Below, piece after piece: positions 29,778 to 40,400 of a stretch of 41,861 nt of DNA. The position numbers were made by a program, and so were the translations under genes. Numbering within the stretch: position 1 is the first letter of the stretch; every line of letters starts with the position of its first letter. The notes beneath the pieces are model-generated. The model saw nothing but the letters and a program-made list of their open reading frames with translations, was not told the origin of the DNA and did not search any database. This stretch comes from Campylobacteraceae bacterium (GTDB lineage Bacteria > Campylobacterota > Campylobacteria > Campylobacterales > Campylobacteraceae). The stretch covers positions 1 through 41,861 of the forward strand of contig JAISGD010000029.1 in NCBI GenBank assembly GCA_031263195.1. Direction: 5' to 3'.

Positions 29778-30089
29778 GAAATATTTTTGACTCATTTGCA
29801 GTAGCTGTATAATCAGTAATAGTTTTCATAAAATAGACTAAAACAAGCGCTGTGCGAACCAAAGCGAAACATGTCAGTATCAAAATACCATCTTGTTTTT
29901 TATATAATTAAAAGCAAATCCTGTTTTATGTGGCACCCTCTGCAAGATGCATAATCGCCCTTTAATTCATGGCCTTTGTAATTCTCGTCATTTGCTAAAT
30001 TGCGGCGTAATACCGCAATGACACCTACCAATTTCATCAACTAACAATGACACAAACTCGCAGCTTTGTATTTTTTCATCTTAACAAAT
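29778..30089. other. Intergenic region between convergent ATPase and fusion-protein genes
   Basis: About 310 bp without a gene. A small inverted repeat ATTGCGG...CCGCAAT (about 29999-30019) is followed by GACACC and resembles an arm of the GTCATTGCGG-type dispersed repeat seen near 8803-8845. No strong terminator was found for either convergent gene. Confidence 0.4.
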
Positions 30090-32981
30090 TTATTGGACAA
30101 CTTCATCTCCAAATCGATTTATAAGATATTCGTAAGTACTATTCGGTACTATCTCTCTAATTTCATCAAAATTTTTCTCTTTCAAAAGTCTTCTAACTCT
30201 TGAGGCGCTTATCGGATCATTGTTAGACTCGACTCTTTTTATCACTTCAAAGTCTATACCGTATTGAGGCAGTATCATTTTCATAGTGTTGTTATACTGT
30301 CTTGTAATATTATCAAGCGGTTCTTCACCTGCAAAACGTATATTTATGTTTAAAGATGGAGCTATCTCTTCAGCAAAAATAGTGACATCGCTTGAAGCAT
30401 CTATAGTCTCATCTTGAAGTCTTTCTTTATTTGAATACGCCTCAAACGTCAAAGATGAGATGATAAATCTACCGCTTGGTATAACGGTGATATTTTGCAA
30501 GTCTTTAACACCTTGCTTGACTAGTTCAAACCTGTCAACAAAAGGGAAAAACGACTTATCTTCTTCTACTACAAAAAGGTATAAATGCTTTACTTTTTGG
30601 ACCGACTGCTCTATTAAGTATCTATGACCCAAAGTAAAAGGATTGCAATTCATAACGATAGAGCCTATTTTGCCTTTGGTTTTAACTTTATACTTTAAAA
30701 GCAGAGATTTATATTTTGTAAGATTTTCATGTTCCTCTTTGCGGACAATATTCGATTTGGCAGGCTTAGACGGCGACTTTACCCCCCCCCCCCCCACTTT
30801 GAGAACAGCTTTTGTTTTATCATCAAATAAGTGATTATCCAACATTGTTTGAAATAACAATTCAGCAATTTTTTGATTGCCTATTTTGTTGAGATGTAAA
30901 TCATCAATAAATACTTCACCCATATCATGAGGACGTTCAAAAGCTTGCTGAGTCTCGCATATAATAAAATCTTTATCAATTAAATTTTTTATTGATTTTT
31001 CATGTATTGAAAAAATTATCAAATCTCCTTTTTTAAACTTTGTATTTTTAATTAAGTTAATCTGACAGTCGTGATTTCTGCCGCCATAATTTGCACAATT
31101 CATAACACAATATTTATCATTACTGCTAAAGTGTCGATTAATAGTTCTTTGTAAATTACTCGGAATAGTATCATAATCAGAAGAACCAGCTCCAAGCATT
31201 ACGCTATTGCCAAAAGAATAGATATTATGCATAAATTTGTCTGGTTGGTCTGTTGTAAGCCTGAAATTATTTATAACATTTACATTCTTACCCAATCTAT
31301 TTTTACAATACGTAATTTCATTTATTGTTGTGATAAGTATTGGTCTTACTACTTCTCGATTGTACTCCAAAGAATTATTAAATCTATCTAACGCAGCTGG
31401 AATTATTGGTTTTTCTGCATTTATCATATCGCGTGTCTTCTGATAGGTAACTAATTCTAATTCATTTTCAGATTTATGAGTTACCTCTTTAGCCAATGGT
31501 AATAAGCAACATATTAGTTGAACTTCTGGATTACTTTTTTTAATATCTATCAATGGTTCAATGATAAATTTTTTACAATATATATCAGAAATTACATCCA
31601 ATAAATGAATGACCTTAGCTTTTGTTTTTTCTTGTATAGATAGCATAAAACTTGTGTTTTTTTTGGATGTGCAAATTAAAATTACATCGTCCTGATTAAA
31701 AGAAAAATTATCTGCTAATTTGAGATGCGTAATATTAACACTTGCCGGTACATATATATGATATGTATAAGAGTATCTACCTAAAAGATATTTAATATTA
31801 AAGTTTTGTGAATGTCTTGCGCTTACCCATATAAGTTTTGATAGTTCTGCGTCATCTTGATGTCCAAATATACTTATTTCTCTAATGCCTAACTCTTTAA
31901 AATATTCTATAATATTGTAGTTAAAAGATGATATAGCATGAAGTTTTTCTTTAATGTAATTGATATTATTTGTATGATTTTCTTTTTGCTTAATAAGTGC
32001 AGATATTTGTGAAATTGCTTCAGAATAGTTACTTTTTTGATAATTTAAATATTTCAAAGCCGATATTTCATCGTAATTAATGTATTCTGTTAAGAAAGAG
32101 TTTTCTTTTACAGAATTAATCTCTTTAGTACATACCATAATTGCATAATTACCAAACTTTTTTAATGTAAAAGATGCAAATGAATTTTGACTGTATTCAA
32201 TTTTAGCAACCAAAGTAGCTTCATCAAAAATATGATATTCAAACAAGAAATCTTTATCGTATTTAGCTCCCATTTGAATGTTTAATATATTATTTTCTAT
32301 TGAAATAGTATATGGCATATCAAGCATATAATGTTTCTTATTATCAGCTATACTAGTTTTTGGTCTAATATAACAATCTGGATAAGCCCTTGACCAATTG
32401 ATATTTCTTTTTATAATTTTCGCCGGAACACCACATGCAATAATATTATTTTCCATAATTTTACCAGTAACTAAAGATTGCGCACCGATTACAGAATTAT
32501 CAGAAATTACACTACCTTTAAGAAGAATAACTCTACAACCAATCCACACATGATTACCTATAACGACATCTTGTCCATAATTTATACATTCAAGTGTTGT
32601 ATTATCATAAATTGCATGACTATCAGATGTAAATATGATTATCTCAAAAGAGAACATGCAATCATCACCAATGTAGACCGAAGCAGACTCATTCATATTA
32701 ATCTGACAACCTACACAAGAAAATCCATCTCCTATTTTAATGACAGTATCATTCACTTTTTCTGCTGCAATTTTTAAATTCTTAATATGGCGCTTTGTCT
32801 TTCCTATGCTTATTGTATTATTATTACCGCATTTAATTATTACATTTTGAAAATCTGTGTTTTCATATATACTTATACGATTTCCTTTTCCGATAAATTG
32901 AATACTTAACCCTTTAATATTATTGCCGATCGTATTATCTTTTTCACCATTTTCTTTAATAATTTCAACAATATTTTCCAC
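30090..32981 (-). CDS. Phase-variable fusion: left-handed beta-helix acyltransferase, SGNH hydrolase, citrate-lyase-ligase-like nucleotidyltransferase
   Basis: This encodes 963 residues from a GTG with AAGG nine bases upstream. Residues about 20-205 form a hexapeptide-repeat acyltransferase (catalytic His in SDSHAIYD; VVIGNHVWIGCRVILLKGSV; ACGVPAKIIKRNINW). A middle region of unclear fold follows (about 205-550). Residues about 560-720 look like an SGNH/GDSL hydrolase with GAGSSD and the DDLHLN block V dyad. A Gly4 linker (about 730-733) is encoded by G14. Residues about 760-963 match the C-terminal domain of citrate lyase ligase CitC: NPFTLGHRYLIE and SASRVRRLL, both nucleotidyltransferase motifs. 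No citrate lyase genes are near. Its place after a glycan-type gene suggests acyl decoration of a surface polymer (inference). Confidence 0.8.
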   Translation of the reverse strand: MENIVEIIKENGEKDNTIGNNIKGLSIQFIGKGNRISIYENTDFQNVIIKCGNNNTISIGKTKRHIKNLKIAAEKVNDTVIKIGDGFSCVGCQINMNESASVYIGDDCMFSFEIIIFTSDSHAIYDNTTLECINYGQDVVIGNHVWIGCRVILLKGSVISDNSVIGAQSLVTGKIMENNIIACGVPAKIIKRNINWSRAYPDCYIRPKTSIADNKKHYMLDMPYTISIENNILNIQMGAKYDKDFLFEYHIFDEATLVAKIEYSQNSFASFTLKKFGNYAIMVCTKEINSVKENSFLTEYINYDEISALKYLNYQKSNYSEAISQISALIKQKENHTNNINYIKEKLHAISSFNYNIIEYFKELGIREISIFGHQDDAELSKLIWVSARHSQNFNIKYLLGRYSYTYHIYVPASVNITHLKLADNFSFNQDDVILICTSKKNTSFMLSIQEKTKAKVIHLLDVISDIYCKKFIIEPLIDIKKSNPEVQLICCLLPLAKEVTHKSENELELVTYQKTRDMINAEKPIIPAALDRFNNSLEYNREVVRPILITTINEITYCKNRLGKNVNVINNFRLTTDQPDKFMHNIYSFGNSVMLGAGSSDYDTIPSNLQRTINRHFSSNDKYCVMNCANYGGRNHDCQINLIKNTKFKKGDLIIFSIHEKSIKNLIDKDFIICETQQAFERPHDMGEVFIDDLHLNKIGNQKIAELLFQTMLDNHLFDDKTKAVLKVGGGGVKSPSKPAKSNIVRKEEHENLTKYKSLLLKYKVKTKGKIGSIVMNCNPFTLGHRYLIEQSVQKVKHLYLFVVEEDKSFFPFVDRFELVKQGVKDLQNITVIPSGRFIISSLTFEAYSNKERLQDETIDASSDVTIFAEEIAPSLNINIRFAGEEPLDNITRQYNNTMKMILPQYGIDFEVIKRVESNNDPISASRVRRLLKEKNFDEIREIVPNSTYEYLINRFGDEVVQ
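30782..30795 (-). repeat. G14 homopolymer (contingency tract) inside the fusion gene
   Basis: The coding strand has 14 consecutive G. With 14 the frame is open. With 13 the next codon is TAA. With 15 a TAA follows five codons after the glycines. Slipped-strand mispairing would therefore switch the C-terminal ligase domain on and off while leaving the acyltransferase and SGNH part translated. Confidence 0.85.
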
Positions 32982-33029
32982 AATTACAACCTTTTAAAAA
33001 ATATCAAATACTATTGATCACAAATTCCG

Positions 33030-36000
33030 TCAAATTTTTAAATATAGTTTTCCAATTTTTCTTATTAAAAAATATTTACTATCACTAAAAAACAGATAAG
33101 GATCTCGTGCAAATTTTTTCTTTTTATTTTCAGAAAGAAACCTATTAAAAAGTGAGCTAATTACTTTTCTACTCATACTTGGCAATATACAATTTATATT
33201 TTTATTTGTTTTTGCAATGCACGGTTTATTACTCTGATCAGCAATCAACGCTTCGCGACCCTCTTTCCAAACACATTCAATATTAAGATTGTCACTTGGA
33301 GATAAAATTATTTTATTTTTACCGCCGTACGAATCTTCAAATTCAATGCCTGCCAATATTTGAGCATCTCTAGGATGTGGTTTGTGAAAAAATAAATCTA
33401 ATACACGAATAGTTTTATTTGGCTCGATATCCAACTCAGCAAAACTTGTACCCATTGACTCAATTACATCATCGATAAAAGTTAAAGCCCCAATTTGTAG
33501 TTGTTTTATAAGTCTTGATCTATTTTTATTAGTTCGCATATCTTCCATAAAAATCGGATACAATTTGTTGTTCCAATCTTTTGTCATTCTAACGAAAGAT
33601 GTTTCTGTAGCACTAAATAATGTTTCATACATAGGCACATAACGACAAAATGGATGATATGTATCATGACGATCTACAAAATTTGCAAAAAAGGCATTAG
33701 CGAAAGCTCCTTTTTTAACAACTCTATCCATTGCTGCACGAAATGTAATAAGGTAATAGCCGCCAATGACTTTGTTATTTATAAGTGATTGTATAGATTC
33801 TTGCATAGTGCCAGCATAACCTATATCTACTATCGCAACTTTGTTCTCTTGTGCTAAACCACATTGCGTTAAATACTCTTTATATGTCTTGCTTTCCTCT
33901 GTTGCAATATCCAATAGAATATCTTTCATCTCTACAATCAAATTACGTAAACTACTTCTATCCTTAGCTGTTAGTTTCGTATCCCATTTAAAATTATTCT
34001 TATGTATAATATCAATTATTTCCTCGGAATAGGTAACTCCAAAACGGTGAGTCAATAAAAATCCAAGCGTAACATTGTTTGCATAGTCTATATTTACCAA
34101 GTCTATTAAATCATTTTCATCCTTAGCTTTTGCAAGATTAACGGCTCGTCTAGAACAAAGCAGATAGTGTGATGATGGAGATTTTTTATAATATGGTAAT
34201 AATTTATCATAAGCATTTTTTATTATTTTACCGTCTCGGGACAAAAAATATAATTTTTTTATTCCATCTCGTATTGCTGTTTCAATAAGCCATTTTGCAT
34301 AGCCAAACAGTAACGGACCTAAACCGTAATAACCTAATTTCCATGGATCTCCACTGAATAAAGTTCCTTTTCTTTCTGGAATATATGGATTGTCATTTAG
34401 TTTATTTCCAATAATAGTCAATATTATACGCCAATCCAAAGAGTGTCGTTCTGCATCACGCCGCCATGGTCTTAAATATGCAGATGTTTCGCAAAACCTA
34501 TCAAATGATCTTCTTAAATGAAATGATTTTATTCCGTATTTAGACGCCATTCTAACATCTGTTTCTATATTATCACCAATATGCAAAATGCTTCTGGAAT
34601 CAACGCCTAATTCCGTCATCATAATTTTAAAAAGTTCTCCACTATGTTTTTTTGCTTTATATGTTGATGAAAGAAAAAGCTTTTCATATGCTTCATAGCC
34701 ATTTTTGCGTAATACATTTTTTATGAAGTACTCAGGCAAATACATGTCGGATACTATAATGATACGCTTTTTTAAGCTTACAGCTTCAACAAAAGCACTA
34801 TAGGCAACTTGTCGCTTTTTTAGAAATTTATATTCTGCATCCATTTCGAGCTCTATAAGCTTATTAATGGTAGTAATATCTAATTTTAGTATATTCCCAA
34901 TAACAGAATAAATTTCATGCAAGCTTGTTTCACCTTCTCCTCTTTCTCGTGCTTGCATAAATGCCGTTTTTTCTGCTTGTATACGTTGATACCTAAAGTC
35001 TAAATTTGGTATCATTGTTATTTCTCTTGCATCCTTTTCAATGAAACTAAACATATCTGTAGGTTTTTGAAATGGGCGTATCAAAAGAGTATCAAAAATA
35101 TCAAATGAAATAATATCATATTTAGCTATTTGAGCTGAGAGTTCTTCCGAATAATTCATGTTTGATTTATTTTTTTTAATAGCTGCACCCATAATAGAAA
35201 GGAGTTCTTTTTCTCTGCTCTCCTTTATTAATTCAGAAGCAAGTGTATTATTGGTCCAAGTGCTAAAACATCCTGTTTGCATAAAATGTTCTAACCACAA
35301 AATATATTGTTTTGTCTTGATGAAACTCATCGGCAAATGAGATTGCTTAAGCATAGACACTATCAAATTATTTCTATCGAATGTTTCTCTTTTTTTTACT
35401 TGCTCTGCAAAATCTTCAAGCGTATCAGCGGTAGCAAAGCGAGAAATATGACTCTCTCCTACGGTAAAAACCGGCTTTTGCCAAAATGCAGCCTGATAAG
35501 CAACAGAAGATGATATTGATATAACTCCATCAACAAACGGCACAATAAACTGTGATACATAGGGTATATCATCATGATCTGTTTCAAAAAATATATTTGG
35601 AAACTTTAACTTTAAAAAGTTAAAACTTGTTTCCGACAAAACAGCACTTTTATTTTCACCAGATTTGTAATTAGTTATTATAATGGCTTGATTTTTCGGA
35701 AGTTTTTTTATAATACTTACCAGAAGATCAAATTGCTTCATTTTTTTAAGCTGGCAATCAATCATAAAGTAGTTATCTAGCTGCAACGGAAATAAAATAA
35801 TACTATCAAATTTTATACGCAAAGAATTAAGATAGGAACTTAAAGGCGAAACTGACTCCAAAAATGATTTTTGCGCTTTCTGCAAGGTAGTTAAATCTTG
35901 AAGTTCGCCCTTAGTATATATATGTTTATCTATTTTTATCTTAGAAGAGTGTTCCAATAATCCAACATCCATCGCGATCATATTTGCAAATGGCGGTCTG

Positions 36001-36434
36001 GAAAAAAAGCCAGGCATTTGATACAATATTTTTGAATTAGGAAAAATTTTCGATAAATAACTTGCTGGAGTTTCCCACACTATAATCAAATCTGGATTAT
36101 AATTTGGCGGCAAAACACCCTTTAATATCTTTGCTAATCTACTAATTTCATTGTGTAAATACTTATTATTGTGATGACGTATACTACGCTCTAAATAATT
36201 TTCGCAATTTGTCCATTCAATCGAATCTATAGCAGCAAGAGTTAAATTTGATTGCATATGGTAATCCGACGTATACTTTTGGGCAATAGAAATGCTTGTT
36301 ACCAACACAATCTCACCACCTGAATCCACAATAGTTTTTATTTGCGGCAATAAAGAGTTTCTTAGTGTCGCATATCTAAATAATGGATTTGCAAACTCTA
36401 TTGCTGGTTCAAGATAATAAAGAATATTTTTCAT
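33030..36434 (-). CDS. Large glycan-biosynthesis protein: Capsule_synth-like domain plus HAD hydrolase (COG5610-like)
   Basis: This encodes 1134 residues from the ATG at 36434 (GGAG six bases before). A TTG four codons upstream has no such site. Residues about 1-410 resemble capsule-synthesis glycosyltransferases of the KpsC/KpsS type (ILFPLQLDNYF; SISSSVAYQAAFWQKPVFTVG). Residues about 440-650 are a HAD phosphatase fold: motif I DIFDTLL (Asp445, Asp448), motif II SDMYLP, motif III HIGDN (Asp621). The C-terminal half (YFLSRDGKIIKNAYDKLLP; VAIVDIGYAGTMQESI) is typical of large HAD proteins in polysaccharide loci. It overlaps the upstream ORF by four bases. The precise sugar substrate is unknown. 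Confidence 0.75.
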   Translation of the reverse strand: MKNILYYLEPAIEFANPLFRYATLRNSLLPQIKTIVDSGGEIVLVTSISIAQKYTSDYHMQSNLTLAAIDSIEWTNCENYLERSIRHHNNKYLHNEISRLAKILKGVLPPNYNPDLIIVWETPASYLSKIFPNSKILYQMPGFFSRPPFANMIAMDVGLLEHSSKIKIDKHIYTKGELQDLTTLQKAQKSFLESVSPLSSYLNSLRIKFDSIILFPLQLDNYFMIDCQLKKMKQFDLLVSIIKKLPKNQAIIITNYKSGENKSAVLSETSFNFLKLKFPNIFFETDHDDIPYVSQFIVPFVDGVISISSSVAYQAAFWQKPVFTVGESHISRFATADTLEDFAEQVKKRETFDRNNLIVSMLKQSHLPMSFIKTKQYILWLEHFMQTGCFSTWTNNTLASELIKESREKELLSIMGAAIKKNKSNMNYSEELSAQIAKYDIISFDIFDTLLIRPFQKPTDMFSFIEKDAREITMIPNLDFRYQRIQAEKTAFMQARERGEGETSLHEIYSVIGNILKLDITTINKLIELEMDAEYKFLKKRQVAYSAFVEAVSLKKRIIIVSDMYLPEYFIKNVLRKNGYEAYEKLFLSSTYKAKKHSGELFKIMMTELGVDSRSILHIGDNIETDVRMASKYGIKSFHLRRSFDRFCETSAYLRPWRRDAERHSLDWRIILTIIGNKLNDNPYIPERKGTLFSGDPWKLGYYGLGPLLFGYAKWLIETAIRDGIKKLYFLSRDGKIIKNAYDKLLPYYKKSPSSHYLLCSRRAVNLAKAKDENDLIDLVNIDYANNVTLGFLLTHRFGVTYSEEIIDIIHKNNFKWDTKLTAKDRSSLRNLIVEMKDILLDIATEESKTYKEYLTQCGLAQENKVAIVDIGYAGTMQESIQSLINNKVIGGYYLITFRAAMDRVVKKGAFANAFFANFVDRHDTYHPFCRYVPMYETLFSATETSFVRMTKDWNNKLYPIFMEDMRTNKNRSRLIKQLQIGALTFIDDVIESMGTSFAELDIEPNKTIRVLDLFFHKPHPRDAQILAGIEFEDSYGGKNKIILSPSDNLNIECVWKEGREALIADQSNKPCIAKTNKNINCILPSMSRKVISSLFNRFLSENKKKKFARDPYLFFSDSKYFLIRKIGKLYLKI

Positions 36435-36910
36435 GCAACACTCCAAATATTTGACAACAAAAAAGTCAAAATGAAAGGCAGTGCAGACATATAATTCACC
36501 TTATTAACCGCCACCTGTTTTTCAGTAGTGCTCAAATATCGCTCTGAAATAAAATTACTTATATCGTCTGAACAATGCAACCTTGTGTGTATTTTTGCTT
36601 GATTTCGTAAAATATTAATTATTGAGCCTTCAATTTCTAAATCTTCAACAATAATGTCATTATAGTTTTTATTTTTCTTAATATTTTGAATATATAATGT
36701 AACATACTCATAGAACTCTGATATTGGTTTTTGTTGTGCCTCAATGATCGCTTGATAGTTAACGTTCCTATTTTTCGGTACTAAATTGGCATTTTTTACG
36801 TAATTATTAATACTATCACCAACACCTTCGACTAAATTTACTAAATATATATCTGATTTTGATATCACGCTATTTTGATCCTTGATGATTAAATTTATAA
36901 CTATAGGCAA
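36431..36910 (-). CDS. Unrecognised 159-residue ORF, possibly 5'-damaged
   Basis: The frame runs MPIVINLIIKDQNSVIS to the C-terminal LPFILTFLLSNIWSVA, which may be a membrane segment. It is joined to the next gene by an ATGA overlap, which argues that it is or was translated. The first possible start is a TTG at 36910 with no clear ribosome-binding site, and the first ATG lies only near the end. It could be a decayed gene or have a non-standard start. No family was recognised. Confidence 0.4.
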   Translation of the reverse strand: MPIVINLIIKDQNSVISKSDIYLVNLVEGVGDSINNYVKNANLVPKNRNVNYQAIIEAQQKPISEFYEYVTLYIQNIKKNKNYNDIIVEDLEIEGSIINILRNQAKIHTRLHCSDDISNFISERYLSTTEKQVAVNKVNYMSALPFILTFLLSNIWSVA

Positions 36911-37481
36911 ATTTATTAGATATACTATAAATGAGGTAAGTATTTTACCCTGATAGTTTTAAACTCTAATAAAAAAAACTTGTAATTTATGAAGAAAATT
37001 TATAGTGTTCTTATATTTTATATAAATATTAATATTTTATAAAATATATATTTTTATAATTATTCAAAAATATTTTAAAAATCTTATGTTTTTAAAAAAA
37101 CTTCTGATAAAATATATTTTAAAAATTGTATATTTAAATTTTTATGAAAAGAAAAATGGTCTATAGTCTGCATTTCAAGTAATTTTTCTTTTATTCTTGC
37201 GTTGTTTTAGAGAGCTCAAGATACATTTTTAGCAAGCACGATTACATTTTTTGAACTATAGTGGAGCCTATGGTGCATAAGTCATTTTACTGTTTATATG
37301 ATTTATACATGGGGGGGTTATATTGCTGTTTGAATTTTTGATCACCAGAAAAACACATTATATACTCTACAATACATGTACGGTTTAGTTTATTTATTAA
37401 TTTACTCTAAAATACATCGCATATTATTTTGATTTTAGAAAGCTTCTTTAGCCTCGTTTATTGTATAGACCGCGCAGATAA
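36911..37481. other. Very AT-rich gene-free region upstream of the glycan cassette
   Basis: About 570 bp. Bases 36960-37140 are almost entirely A/T, with several overlapping palindromes such as TATTTTATAAAATA. It must contain the promoter of the minus-strand cassette, but no single -10 stands out. A G7 run at 37311-37317 follows an AT on the plus strand and opens only a ten-codon frame. Confidence 0.5.
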
Positions 37482-40400
37482 TCAATATGTCCCAAGAAAG
37501 TTAATAAACCAGCCTTTATATTTGTAGTCAAGTTTTGTCAAATCATCGCTGAAATTCGTAAAATTATATCCAACTCCTACTCTCAAATTTTTCGCTATGT
37601 CTCTATCTATTCCCACTAAATAGCCATTTTTAACTCCGCCGTCTTTCACGTCCAATACTCTGTACTCCAAAAGACCGTGCCATTTATACAAAATATCATA
37701 TCTTATCTGTCCTGCGTAAAACGAAGTTTGGGAATCAAACCAATCTCCATTGCCTCTTTCAAATCTCGCTTTACCTTGTCTGGTCGCATATTTAAGAGCG
37801 AATTCCCACTTATCGTCTATTTTATATATGCTCTCAAAAGATATTACTTGGCTCTTTTGGTCATACGAAGCTCCGTTTAGCACTTGTTGTCCGAGAGTCG
37901 AGAGATCGTAAAGATATGTATATTTTCCAAATAAAGCCCATTTGGCAGAGTTGTAAGGTCTATACGCAAAACCCACGTTTAGCTCCGTAAATTTCGCTCC
38001 GTTTTGAGAAGAGAGATAATCTTTTGTATTGGAATAATTAACCCTTCCCGCAAAACTCAAACTCTCGTCCACTTTAAAAGACAATCTATTTGTCGTAAGC
38101 CACTGCTTTCTCTCTTCAGTACCCTTATCTTGTCTATACTCAAATTTACTTGCCCAATTCATTGTGCTTGAAGTTCTGCCAAGATTTACGCTTAGTGAGT
38201 CTCTGTCCACATCTCCTCTATAGCTGTCAAGTTCGCCTTTTTGATACAAAAAGCCTATGTTCCAACCCTCTCCAACGTAAAAATCCATACCAAGAGAGTT
38301 AGTAGCGCCTTTATCGTTGCTATTTTTAATATATTGAGACTCGTTATACAAACTTATCTTATTTGTCAAATTCCATCGCTGACCTATCGTAAAACCGCTG
38401 TTGGTATTCACGCCAAAAGCCGTGTCAAAATCCGATACGTAATTATTTAACCAGGTATATCCTCCGTATATGGTATGATCCTTGTTTAGTCTTTGAGAAA
38501 TGTCAAGCTCTAACGCGTCTCCCCTGTGTCCTGTGGTATATTTTGCCGACGCGCTTGAACTTTCGCTATACAAATATCTTGCTCCTAAAATCACGGCGTC
38601 GTTATTTTCATACTCTCCGTTATCATAAAGAGTAGCTTGTCCTGTTAAAAACATTTCTAAATTCGGATTTATATCGTAACTAACTTTTAAAGCGCCAAGC
38701 GTTCCTTCCAACGTGGAGTTACTACTGTCTGTTCGCGAATTTTGAATCTCGGCGCTAATGGACGAGACGTCGTTAAGTCTATATTCTGTTGTTAGCTGCT
38801 CTTGCTCATACGACGCTTTGCTGTTTTCCGATTTGTTTACCTTTGTGTATAGTTTTAAACTTTTGGTAATTTGTCCCAAAAATTCAAAACCGTATTCGGT
38901 TATATCGTTGAACGACGAAGATGTTGAGTGCGTGCTTGAATACTCTTTTCCCACATCTCTCCACCATGCTCCTAAAGTAATATCTTTATCGGTTAAACCA
39001 AGTTCTTGAAAGTTTACTCTGGCGTCTATCGCTTTCGCGTCTCCGCTTTGGTCATCAAGACCCGAACCAAGTCTTGAAAACGATAAACCGCCGTTAGTAG
39101 AATAGTATATCGGCGCGGCTTTGGATTTCGTGTGAGTAAATTCGGTCTTTAAATATGTTCCTTTACCGGCTTGCAAAGTAACATCCGCGCTTGCTATCTC
39201 ATAATCGTCCCCGGATTTATCCTCTTTCACATATGTTCCGCCTACGGCTATATAATCTCCAAACCATTGTTTCGCTCTAATACCTGCGGTTATAGAATCG
39301 TCCTCAAATCCTGAAGGCACAAATTCGTAATCCGCCACAAGAAGTTGCTCGTACCCATTTAAAAGAGTTTGGCTTGTAATGGAAATCACGCCTTGATAAA
39401 TTATTTGAGATAGCGGACGAGATAGTATTATCCTTCCTTGAACGTTATCTATCTCATAATCCGCGCCTCTAATCAAAGATATTCTGGCAGCAACATTGCC
39501 TGTCGTTTTATCGGTTACTTGCAACAGTATCTTATCGGATCCTGGAAGTATATTCGTATGTTTTAAATAATAAAGACTTCCACCCGTTCCTAAAAGTTCG
39601 GTATGTCCCGCCATACTTTGCGCTTCGGAACCAAACACTTTTGTTATGGTTTTTGAATCTCCCCATTTGTTTATGTCTACTGATCTATAATCCAATTTCG
39701 CGCCATAAAGCGATCTTGAGTATCCTCCGTATTGCGTTCCGCCAAACTCGGTATTATAATTGCCCCAAATAACCTGACTCTTATCCCAATCCGTTCTAAA
39801 GTAAAATCTCCCTTGCGTATTTACATCTCTAATAACGGTAGAATCGTCGCCGTAAGTGGGATAATACATATCCGGATCCAAAGTTTCAAACAGATCAACA
39901 GCGTTCGCTTGCGTAAATCCGCTGAATAATTTTTTGACGTCTTTTTGCGTCGTATCAGCTTGTGCTGTAATTTGATATTTATTGTAAACCTTGCCTTTTA
40001 AATAAAAAGCGAGCCTTCCATCTCTTAGCACATCGCGATTGCTGTTGTCATTATTATACGAAGTATACTCTCCGCCTACGGTAAAATCCGCTATAGCCAT
40101 TCCAAAAAAGTAATAATTGCTTATGTCTATTTTTAACCTTTTGGATACGGTCTCTTTGCCTTGCAAAACGATATTGTAGTAATGCTCTCCCGCAGGAACT
40201 ATATACTCAGCCGCAAATCTCCTCTCCAAATCTATAGGGTATTGTTCGCCGTTGATAAATAAATCGCCGTCTGGGATATTTGAACCTCTTATAATCGCAG
40301 TTGAACCGTATAAAACAATATTTTGTTTGGATAAAGAGTTATAATTAAAAGCCATATCAAGCATATATTGAGACACAGCTTCGCTGATTCTTAATTGCAC

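Noticed and set aside
32978-33029. Possible terminator between the HAD gene and the fusion gene
   Set aside because: The short gap has no stable hairpin, and the two genes lie on the same strand like one operon.
37309-37341. ATG followed by a G run as a phase-variable gene start
   Set aside because: The frame closes after ten codons and no longer ORF opens in the other frames. It is kept only as a minor note.
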